Of a DNA stretch of 6,016 nt, positions 1 to 5,981 are shown one piece after another. Source of the DNA: Anaerolineaceae bacterium (GTDB lineage: Bacteria > Chloroflexota > Anaerolineae > Anaerolineales > Anaerolineaceae). Every line of letters starts with the position of its first letter. Positions within the stretch are counted from its first letter, which is position 1. The notes beneath the pieces were generated by a model. That model saw only the letters and a program-made list of their open reading frames with translations. It made no database searches and had not been told where the DNA came from. The stretch covers positions 1-6,016 of the forward strand of contig WOZA01000001.1 of assembly GCA_011620505.1 (NCBI GenBank), given 5' to 3'. The position numbers were made by a program, and so were the translations under genes.

Positions 1-5
1 ATTTA

Positions 6-2558
6 TTACGCGCTTAGGGCTTTGTGCCAGGCTTGAATCACCTTGCGATTGCGTTTTTCGAGGGTTTGGGTCATTAGATCGATTTTCGCGAGGATATCTG
101 CCACGCTCCAGTGTTGCCTGGAGATCACCTCTCGCACAGCCTGTTCTGTACGATCACTCAGGCGCGATTGGCACAGCATGTCCACCAGGTGCCACGGGGA
201 ATGCGCCTTTCGCAGTGTGTCGGCGGTGATATCTTCCAGCTTCTTGAGCACTTCCGCCATCATGCGCTGCCCAACTTGCAGATCAGCCGCTTCGATGTAG
301 ACACGGTTGATGGGTTCGGTGCCCGAGGCGCGCATACGCAGGTAGTAATGATCATTCCCATTTTGGTCGCTGAGCTGCATTTCCACCAGTTCATAGCGGA
401 TCCCGCCGAGGTAGATGATGTTCAATCCGGCAACCTTCAGTCCGTCCGCGCCGGGGTGCTCGGGCAGGTCAAGATAGTAATCAATGAAGGCTTCTTTCGC
501 CTCAAGCGGCGCGTCCACATCTGAGCGACCAGCGTGAGAGGTTGGATCCGAGGAAGTGCCAAAGGAGTGCCAAAGTCCGGGAAGATTGACCAGTTCGTCC
601 CAGATTTCCTGCAGCGTGCCCAGTGGTTTTTCAGCGCGGGTACCATAATAGGCGAGCATGTCCAGGATCAGCAAGTTTGCCCAGGGGCCGTCCTTATCAG
701 TGATGTGTCCGCGCGTGGTCAGACCGGAGGATTCCTCGCCGCCGATCAGGATGCGGTCGCGCCAATCATCCGGAAGGATTTTAAGGTTGTTATACGCGGC
801 ATCTGTACGGCGGATCTCCTCGATGTACTTGATCCCCACAGGGACGGCAAAAGCGTTTTGGAGGCTGCGCGAGGCGATATCTCCTACCCTGCATTTGTAA
901 ATTCGCTGCCCGACGTATCCCGGCAGAGCGCCCTTTGCAGGTTTATTGGCATCATTATTCGGAATCATGCCTGCCAACACTTCAATCAGAGGGGAACCGG
1001 TTTGGGTGGCGATCACACGCCCGGTAATGCCGCGATCCACGCCCAGGTAGCGCAACAGCATTGGCAGGATCTGGTTGGGTCTGAAGTAAACTCCACCTTT
1101 ATCCACAATCCCAAAACGGTCAGCATCAGTGTCCATCCCCATGCCAATCTGCGCGCCGGTTTGGGCGACCGTCTCTTTGAGCAGCTGGTTGAAGGGCTCC
1201 TCGGGGTTGGCGTAATCCTGCCCGCCCAGATCCGGGTCAACATTTGCATGGATCACAGTGAAGCGAACGCCTGCCTCGCCGAGCAAACGGGTGAGATAGC
1301 CGCGCCCTGAGCCGTGCATCTCGTCCACCACCACCATTTTGTCAGCAAAAAAGCGGCGGATGCGGTCAAAATCAATTGGGATGCGGGCGTTGCCCTTACC
1401 GTTGTTTTTGATCCATTTGACATAATCATCGAGGGGGTCAAAGCCCTGCACCAGCCCCCGCGCGCGGGCGTTCTCGACCTCGCTTTGTCCGCCAGTGTGG
1501 TCGATCAGTTGGAGTTCGTTGATGCGGAAGGCAATGAAATCGGTCACATTGGTAGGGGCGGGATAGCCCAAGCGGGGGTTAAACTTGATGCCCTGCCACT
1601 CCGGAGGGTTGTGGCTGGCGGTCGCGATGATCAACCCTGCCACTTCGTCAGGCGGAACCACTTCGGTTTCATAAAAAGCCAGGGCAGGGGTGGGTACATC
1701 GCGCGTGCCGATATGCACCTTGAAGCCATTGGCAAGGCAGGTTTCCGCGGTCCATTGGGTGACTACGTCTGAATTTCGGCGGGTATCATGCCCGAGCACA
1801 ACCACTTTGCCAGAGAGATCTTCAGCGCCGACAAAGGAAGGCACGTTTTCGTTATTCAAAAAGTCACACACTGCCTGCACAACCTGGCGGGCGCGAGTCT
1901 CAGTGAAATCAAATCCCCAGCGACCGCGTACGCCGGAAGTGCCAAAGCGTAGATATTTGCGGTCGTAAATTTCACGCAGCAGTCCTTTTTTGCCTGCCAA
2001 TCCCAGCAAGACAGGATCCCCTGTGCGCAACCGTAAAGCAAACAGGCGCTCGAAAATGTTGCCGATCTGGATCACGCGGTACGCCATAAAACGGTCCGGA
2101 TCCTGGTTGTCGTCCAGGCTTTCAAGCAAAGGCAGGATTTCGTAGCGGATATCCTCCGAAAGGCTGGCAAAGACGGAACTTTGCAAGTATTCACGGGCAA
2201 TCGCAATCGCCTTGCGGCGCATGTCCCCTGAGCGAGGCAGATAGTCCTCATCGATCTGAGCGCGCATTGCCTTCGTTGCGTCATCCTTGGCCTGGTAGAG
2301 CTCCAGCCGACCCTGGGTGCCGGTGGCTGCCAGGGTGAGGAGCAGGCTGAAAATGCGCGAGGAGGTGACAATGTCTTCCCCGATTACTGCAGGATTTTCA
2401 GCCAGCCAGGTTTCCAGCTGTGCCAGGAAGGTGTTCATGGCTTCGATGGCAGGCTGCCAGCTTTGGGGTTCGTCTGCCACCAGAATGGCGCGGTTGAGGC
2501 GATTAAACTCTGTTGCCAGTTCAGCACGGAATTGAGAGGATCCGAAATTAGCTTGCAT
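6..2558 (-). CDS. Large phosphoglucomutase/phosphomannomutase-type alpha-D-phosphohexomutase with N- and C-terminal extensions
   Basis: Probably interconverts hexose 6-phosphate and hexose 1-phosphate (glucose and/or mannose) in the cytoplasm, feeding glycogen and nucleotide-sugar synthesis. All four phosphohexomutase signatures are present: FGTSGVRG (205-212); the phosphoserine loop TASHNP (313-318, Ser315); the Mg-binding loop DTDADR (476-481); the sugar-binding GEESSG (607-612); and the phosphate-binding loop RASGTEP (743-749). GEESSG is the form usual in glucose/mannose mutases, unlike the GEQSGH of GlmM. At 850 residues it is much longer than the usual 450-580. Residues 1 to about 200 form a probably helical extension with no motif I recognise, and about 70 residues follow domain 4. 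The ATG at 2558 has TAAGGAG five bases upstream, which fixes the start. It lies 18 bp after glmM and is probably cotranscribed. The stop is TAA, five bases from the window edge, so any terminator is outside. The family call is firm; the substrate is inferred. Confidence 0.93.
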   Translation of the reverse strand: MQANFGSSQFRAELATEFNRLNRAILVADEPQSWQPAIEAMNTFLAQLETWLAENPAVIGEDIVTSSRIFSLLLTLAATGTQGRLELYQAKDDATKAMRAQIDEDYLPRSGDMRRKAIAIAREYLQSSVFASLSEDIRYEILPLLESLDDNQDPDRFMAYRVIQIGNIFERLFALRLRTGDPVLLGLAGKKGLLREIYDRKYLRFGTSGVRGRWGFDFTETRARQVVQAVCDFLNNENVPSFVGAEDLSGKVVVLGHDTRRNSDVVTQWTAETCLANGFKVHIGTRDVPTPALAFYETEVVPPDEVAGLIIATASHNPPEWQGIKFNPRLGYPAPTNVTDFIAFRINELQLIDHTGGQSEVENARARGLVQGFDPLDDYVKWIKNNGKGNARIPIDFDRIRRFFADKMVVVDEMHGSGRGYLTRLLGEAGVRFTVIHANVDPDLGGQDYANPEEPFNQLLKETVAQTGAQIGMGMDTDADRFGIVDKGGVYFRPNQILPMLLRYLGVDRGITGRVIATQTGSPLIEVLAGMIPNNDANKPAKGALPGYVGQRIYKCRVGDIASRSLQNAFAVPVGIKYIEEIRRTDAAYNNLKILPDDWRDRILIGGEESSGLTTRGHITDKDGPWANLLILDMLAYYGTRAEKPLGTLQEIWDELVNLPGLWHSFGTSSDPTSHAGRSDVDAPLEAKEAFIDYYLDLPEHPGADGLKVAGLNIIYLGGIRYELVEMQLSDQNGNDHYYLRMRASGTEPINRVYIEAADLQVGQRMMAEVLKKLEDITADTLRKAHSPWHLVDMLCQSRLSDRTEQAVREVISRQHWSVADILAKIDLMTQTLEKRNRKVIQAWHKALSA

Positions 2559-2563
2559 GAATA

Positions 2564-2570
2564 CTCCTTA
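2564..2570 (-). promoter_or_regulatory. Ribosome binding site of the large mutase
   Basis: On the minus strand TAAGGAG lies five bases before the ATG at 2558, inside the 18-bp gap after the glmM stop. It is a near-ideal Shine-Dalgarno and fixes the start of the long N-terminal extension, so the extra residues are part of the translated protein. Confidence 0.85.
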
Positions 2571-2576
2571 ATTAGT

Positions 2577-4046
2577 TTACATCTCAGGACGGGGAACTAA
2601 CCCGCCAGCGGAAACGTTCAGGACTTCGATTTTAGCACCAGGCGGAGTGCCCGTCTCGCGTTGAACCAAATCACAGACTTCCCAGCAGATCACTGCCAGT
2701 TCGTGGGTGCTGTGGCGGGTGTCGGTTTCGATCATCAGGCGGTATTTGGGCTCAGTACCCGAATAGCGCGAGTTGAGCTGCACCAGTCCGGGGAGACGGT
2801 GTTTGATCTCATCCAGCTTTGCCTGCAAAGGAGCCATGGTCTGCAGGTCCAACTTGGAGGCGACATTGCAGGAAGCCACCAACTGCGGATATTTTTGGAT
2901 CCGGGAGGCGAGCGCAGCCAGAGAAGGTTGCTCCTGTTGGAGCAGGACCTGCAGCATAAAAACGGCCGTGCGCAAACCGTCGCCCGTGCGATGACTTTTA
3001 TCCAGCAGGATGATATGACCGGATTGTTCACCACCCAGCCCCAGTTTGCCTTCTGGATCGCTCTCAGCGGTCAAAGCGAGCAATGCATCGCTCACGTATT
3101 TGTCTCCTACTGGGGTTTGGATCAGTTCAAAGTTGTGTTCTGCGGCGTATTGGTGTAGAGATCCGTTAGCCATCACGGTCGTCACCAAGGTGTTAGCCAG
3201 CAATTTATGCTGTTGGTGCAGTGCGTCTGCCAGGATTGCCAGCATGTGATCCCCGTCAATCAAATGACCATTTTCATCCATCAGGATCACGCGATCAGCA
3301 TCGCCGTCAAAAGTGATGGCAAGGTTGGCTTGATGTTCGGCAAGCAAGGCTGCCAGAGCTTCAGGCTTGGAACGGGCATATTCCGAACCGGCATGCACGT
3401 TGATGTTTATTCCGTCCGATTCTGTATTCAGCGCAACAACTTCAGCGCCTAGACCTTCAAACAGCTCCGGTCCCACCCGATACGCTGCGCCATTTGCGCA
3501 ATCCAGCAGGATTTTCAGCCCGCGTAGATTTAGGTCTGCCTGGGTTGCAAGCAGATCTTGCAGATATAGCGCATAATAATGATTGCCATCCTCCCGAACT
3601 CCCGTTTCCGGCAGATTAAGTTCCCCTTCGGGCAGGCTCGCGAGATAGGCTTCAATGGCGGTTTCCTGGTTATCAGAAAGCTTCATGCCCTGGGGATTTA
3701 GGAATTTGATGCCATTTTCGGCCGCGGGATTATGCGACGCGGAAATGACTGCCCCAGCAGTTGCTCCAAGCTCACGGGTCAGCCAGGCAATCCCAGGTGT
3801 GGGCAATATGCCAAGGTCCACCACGCGCGCTCCACTGGTGAGCAAACCGCGCGTCAGCGCATCCTGCAGCAGTGGACCCGAGGTGCGGGTGTCGCGCCCG
3901 ATGACGAACAGATCCGGACCAGGCGTTTCAAGGCTGAGCACGTGCCCCACCGCTACTCCCAGCCGATAAACAAACTCCGGTGTCATTGGGGGTGTACCGG
4001 CTGTGCCGCGGATTCCATCCGTGCCAAAATATTGATTGCTTGCCAT
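2577..4046 (-). CDS. glmM: Phosphoglucosamine mutase GlmM
   Basis: Converts glucosamine-6-phosphate to glucosamine-1-phosphate, the step before GlmU in UDP-GlcNAc and peptidoglycan synthesis, in the cytoplasm. The protein opens with the typical YFGTDGIRG (6-14). It carries the phosphoserine loop ISASHNP (101-107, Ser104), the metal loop DGDADR (247-252), the GlmM-type sugar loop GGEQSGH (338-344) and the phosphate loop RYSGTEP (427-433). The GEQSGH loop and ISASHNP separate it from the glucose/mannose mutase next door. It has 489 residues against about 445 for the E. coli enzyme. Part of the excess is a C-terminal tail of some 25-30 residues after domain 4, ending in a Gly/Pro-containing stretch. 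The ATG at 4046 has AGAGGAG six bases upstream, and the 5' end of that site lies in the stop codon of the EEP gene, which suggests translational coupling. It is the middle gene of the leftward operon. Confidence 0.95.
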   Translation of the reverse strand: MASNQYFGTDGIRGTAGTPPMTPEFVYRLGVAVGHVLSLETPGPDLFVIGRDTRTSGPLLQDALTRGLLTSGARVVDLGILPTPGIAWLTRELGATAGAVISASHNPAAENGIKFLNPQGMKLSDNQETAIEAYLASLPEGELNLPETGVREDGNHYYALYLQDLLATQADLNLRGLKILLDCANGAAYRVGPELFEGLGAEVVALNTESDGININVHAGSEYARSKPEALAALLAEHQANLAITFDGDADRVILMDENGHLIDGDHMLAILADALHQQHKLLANTLVTTVMANGSLHQYAAEHNFELIQTPVGDKYVSDALLALTAESDPEGKLGLGGEQSGHIILLDKSHRTGDGLRTAVFMLQVLLQQEQPSLAALASRIQKYPQLVASCNVASKLDLQTMAPLQAKLDEIKHRLPGLVQLNSRYSGTEPKYRLMIETDTRHSTHELAVICWEVCDLVQRETGTPPGAKIEVLNVSAGGLVPRPEM

Positions 4047-4052
4047 AAAAGG

Positions 4053-4059
4053 CTCCTCT
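4053..4059 (-). promoter_or_regulatory. Ribosome binding site of glmM overlapping the EEP stop codon
   Basis: On the minus strand the sequence reads TAGAGGAG. TAG (4060-4058) ends the EEP gene and AGAGGAG (4059-4053) is the glmM Shine-Dalgarno, six bases before the ATG at 4046. Ribosomes ending on the first gene sit on the initiation site of the second, the usual layout for translational coupling. Confidence 0.8.
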
Positions 4060-4951
4060 ATTGAATGATAATGTCAGCCACGACTGGCAGGTGGTCAGAA
4101 ATTGAATGCGAGAGGGGTGTGCTGACAACGTAACAGGTGTAATCCACCAGGCGTTTGGCTGGGAAGAAATAGATATGATCAACCGCCCCTGCATGAGGGT
4201 GAGTGGCGATGTTATCTTGTGGTTTTAAATGCATGATGCCCTGATCCCTCTCCAGCATATCGTGGAGGGTGTATTCTTCGGCTGTTGCGTTAAAGTCACC
4301 CATCAGGATCATTGGTAGTTGCGGAATGAGCACATGCCTTTGGACCAGACTGATAACTCCCCTGATCTGCTGCGAGCGCGTGATCCTCGCGGCATCCACC
4401 ACTTCGCTCCAGGCGTTTTCTCCCCGTTCCCCGGCCAGGGTGGTCAGGTGGAGGTTGAGGACGAATGGGTAAGGGGCTTGCTTCAGGCGGGTGAGGATCA
4501 CATAACGCGGGTCTGTATCCCGTGAACCTTCATAACTCACAGGCTGAAAAAGGGGCACGTTGCGCGGTACACCGACTTTGCTGGTGTCGCTCAAGCGACT
4601 GAAGGCAATGTTCGAAAAGATTGCATTGCCCTTGGACCAATCCCACCAGTCGTTGAACAACCCATTTACCATCAAGTCTTTTTTGACCTGCATGTGACGT
4701 TTCATGGAAAGCGTCTCGCCATAAAAGGCATGCTGGAAACTGCAATCCTTGTGGATGCGGTCAACCATGCTGTGGGTAATACCATCTGCATCAATGTAGT
4801 GGGAAATCTCCTGGACGCCAAAAACGTCCGGCTTGATCTCTTCAAGTAACTGAACAATTGCTTCAGCCTTATTCTCCGTTCGTTCAGGAGAGCCCGTGAA
4901 GTTTTTTTCCCCGCCGCCCAGATTGAGAGTCATCACCCTAATTTTTTGCAT
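4058..4951 (-). CDS. Endonuclease/exonuclease/phosphatase (EEP) superfamily metal-dependent hydrolase
   Basis: A 297-residue Mg-dependent phosphodiesterase or phosphatase of the EEP (DNase I-like) fold. Seen motifs, numbered from this start: TLNL (8-11, Asn10), GVQEI (45-49, metal ligand Glu48), NLHLT (166-170, His168), MGDFN (217-221, Asp219 and Asn221), DHIYF (258-262) and SDHLPV (285-290, catalytic Asp286-His287). The active site is therefore complete. No signal peptide or membrane segment is evident, so it is probably cytoplasmic. The frame is open upstream to an ATG at 5032. I chose the ATG at 4951 because the EEP domain begins right there (MQKIRVMTLN), because GGAGAAAG lies upstream, and because a good promoter sits between the two starts and would exclude the upstream ATGs from the mRNA. 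It is the first gene of the operon, 11 bp before glmM. The superfamily includes nucleases, inositol phosphatases and sphingomyelinases; I cannot tell which substrate applies. Confidence 0.87.
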   Translation of the reverse strand: MQKIRVMTLNLGGGEKNFTGSPERTENKAEAIVQLLEEIKPDVFGVQEISHYIDADGITHSMVDRIHKDCSFQHAFYGETLSMKRHMQVKKDLMVNGLFNDWWDWSKGNAIFSNIAFSRLSDTSKVGVPRNVPLFQPVSYEGSRDTDPRYVILTRLKQAPYPFVLNLHLTTLAGERGENAWSEVVDAARITRSQQIRGVISLVQRHVLIPQLPMILMGDFNATAEEYTLHDMLERDQGIMHLKPQDNIATHPHAGAVDHIYFFPAKRLVDYTCYVVSTPLSHSISDHLPVVADIIIQ

Positions 4952-4959
4952 ATCCACAA

Positions 4960-4967
4960 CTTTCTCC
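4960..4967 (-). promoter_or_regulatory. Ribosome binding site deciding the EEP start
   Basis: On the minus strand GGAGAAAG precedes the ATG at 4951. The GGAG core is 12 bases from the ATG, a little far, but it is the only Shine-Dalgarno-like sequence in the predicted leader. It supports the short form of the protein. Confidence 0.5.
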
Positions 4968-4982
4968 GATGTACTGAAAGAT

Positions 4983-5011
4983 ATTATACCAATCAACATC
5001 CTGCCTGTCTG
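4983..5011 (-). promoter_or_regulatory. Sigma-70-like promoter of the EEP-glmM-mutase operon
   Basis: Read on the minus strand, the -10 is a perfect TATAAT (4988-4983) preceded by TGG, giving an extended -10 (TGnTATAAT). At 17 bp upstream is CAGACA (5011-5006), which matches TTGACA at four of six positions. Transcription should start near 4976, leaving a leader of about 25 nt that contains the GGAG of the EEP gene. The promoter is identified by consensus only. Confidence 0.7.
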
Positions 5012-5015
5012 ATGC

Positions 5016-5033
5016 TGTGCCTGGGTATGCACA
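5016..5033. repeat. Short inverted repeat between the two divergent promoters (possible operator)
   Basis: TGTGC (5016-5020) and GCACA (5029-5033) are perfect 5-bp arms 8 bp apart, forming an 18-bp dyad. It fills most of the 27 bp between the two -35 boxes (5011 and 5039), a position where one bound protein could affect both promoters. Arms this short arise often by chance, so this is only a candidate regulator site. Confidence 0.25.
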
Positions 5034-5038
5034 AGGGC

Positions 5039-5067
5039 TTTACATTGCCTGTGTCAATTTATAGAAT
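5039..5067 (+). promoter_or_regulatory. Sigma-70-like promoter of msrP, start point at the ATG
   Basis: TTTACA (5039-5044, five of six to TTGACA) and TAGAAT (5062-5067, five of six to TATAAT) are separated by the optimal 17 bp. The predicted start of transcription is about 5073-5075, on the ATG at 5073 itself. The bases before the ATG hold no Shine-Dalgarno-like sequence, so the two observations agree on a leaderless mRNA. Confidence 0.65.
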
Positions 5068-5072
5068 TAAGT

Positions 5073-5981
5073 ATGGCTAATCAACAAGAACGCGATCAAA
5101 TCACCCCTAAAGCCCTTTACCTGAACCGCAGGCAGTTTCTGAAACAAGCGGCAATGTTTGGCGCAGGCCTGACCCTGGCTGCCTGCATACCCGGAGCGGC
5201 GCCTGGCACCGCGCCAACTTCGATTCCAGATGAGATCACGGAAAAATCTGAAGCGCTGAACTTTAACAACTACTACGAATTTTCACTCTCCAAAAGAGCT
5301 GTGGCAAAAAACGCGAAAGATTTTTCGACTGACCCCTGGCAAGTGGAAGTGGGTGGATTGGTGGCAAATCCCGTCACCTACACTATTCCCGGCTTGCTTG
5401 AGCGCTTTGAAATCCTGGAGCGGGTCTACCGAATGCGCTGTGTTGAGGGATATTCCATGGTTCTTCCCTGGTCGGGTTTTTTGCTCAAGGACCTCCTTGA
5501 GGAAGTGCAGCCGCTGCCAGAGGCAAAGTTCGTCGCCTTCGAATCGGTACTGCGCCCGGAGGAGATGCCCGGGCAGGTCTCTCTGCGCAATTACCCCTGG
5601 CCCTACCGGGAAGGTCTGCGGTTGGATGAGGCGATGCATGAATTGACCCTCATGGCAACTGGGATGTATTCCGAACCGCTTTCGAAGCAGAATGGTGCCC
5701 CGCTCAGGGTAGTGGTGCCCTGGAAGTATGGCTTCAAGAGTCCCAAGGCTATTCAGCGCATTACTCTCTCAGCCGAGCAGCCGCCAACTTTGTGGAATAC
5801 CCTTGCGCCCCAGGAATATGGCTTTCTTGCCAACGTCAATCCAGCGGTGGACCACCCGCGCTGGTCCCAGGCAACAGAACTTCGCCTTGGCGAAAGCGAA
5901 CGCCGCGCGACCTTACTTTTTAACGGTTATGACGAAGTCGCTTCCCTCTATGAAGGTACAGACCTGAGAATTGAGTATTAA
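5073..5981 (+). CDS. msrP: Protein-methionine-sulfoxide reductase, molybdenum catalytic subunit MsrP (YedY)
   Basis: Reduces methionine sulfoxide in envelope proteins, using a molybdopterin cofactor and electrons passed from the quinone pool by the membrane haem protein MsrQ. The 302-residue product has a twin-arginine signal NRRQFLK (18-24), a short hydrophobic segment, then LAAC (35-38), which fits a lipobox with Cys38 as the lipidated residue. A Gly/Ala/Pro/Thr-rich linker follows (39-52). The sulfite-oxidase-type fold covers roughly 65-235. The Mo-ligating cysteine is Cys123 in YRMRCVE, and the family-typical stretches NNYYEF, EGLRLDEAMH, NGAPLR, VPWKYGFK, EYGFLANVNP, DHPRWSQATE and LLFNGY are all present. 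It resembles E. coli MsrP along its whole length but has a shorter loop near 168-177. No Shine-Dalgarno precedes the ATG; the promoter position predicts a leaderless transcript. It is transcribed divergently from the mutase operon. No msrQ start can be called in the 35 bp after the stop. Confidence 0.95.
   Translation: MANQQERDQITPKALYLNRRQFLKQAAMFGAGLTLAACIPGAAPGTAPTSIPDEITEKSEALNFNNYYEFSLSKRAVAKNAKDFSTDPWQVEVGGLVANPVTYTIPGLLERFEILERVYRMRCVEGYSMVLPWSGFLLKDLLEEVQPLPEAKFVAFESVLRPEEMPGQVSLRNYPWPYREGLRLDEAMHELTLMATGMYSEPLSKQNGAPLRVVVPWKYGFKSPKAIQRITLSAEQPPTLWNTLAPQEYGFLANVNPAVDHPRWSQATELRLGESERRATLLFNGYDEVASLYEGTDLRIEY

Larger units (their letters stand above)
6..4976 (-). other. Probable three-gene operon: EEP hydrolase, glmM, large phosphohexomutase
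   Basis: Three genes on the minus strand are separated by 11 and 18 bp. One good promoter lies upstream of the first, and I see no terminator hairpin in either gap. I infer a single transcript from about 4976 leftward past the window edge. Two of the three products are paralogous sugar-phosphate mutases, which gives the unit a sugar-activation theme; the EEP protein's link to it is unknown. Confidence 0.75.

Noticed and set aside
111..524. Plus-strand open frame of 137 codons opposite the mutase C-terminus
   Set aside because: Antisense to conserved domain 4 coding sequence, with a composition typical of reverse-complement translation; no independent support.
534..1310. Open frame of 258 codons on the plus strand, opposite the large mutase
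   Set aside because: It lies wholly antisense to a gene whose catalytic motifs are intact in this very region, its product shows no recognisable domain, and I see no Shine-Dalgarno. It is a shadow frame.
1314..1772. Plus-strand open frame of 152 codons opposite the mutase phosphoserine region
   Set aside because: Fully antisense to the coding sequence for TASHNP and its surroundings; no domain or initiation signal.
2559..2576. Terminator or promoter in the gap between glmM and the large mutase
   Set aside because: The 18 bp hold only an AT-rich stretch and a Shine-Dalgarno; no hairpin and no paired -35/-10 elements.
2661..3158. Plus-strand open frame of 165 codons opposite glmM
   Set aside because: Antisense to the GlmM sugar- and phosphate-binding coding sequence; the product has no recognisable features.
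5283..5639. Minus-strand open frame of 118 codons opposite msrP
   Set aside because: It overlaps the conserved molybdenum-site coding region of msrP and has no supporting signals.
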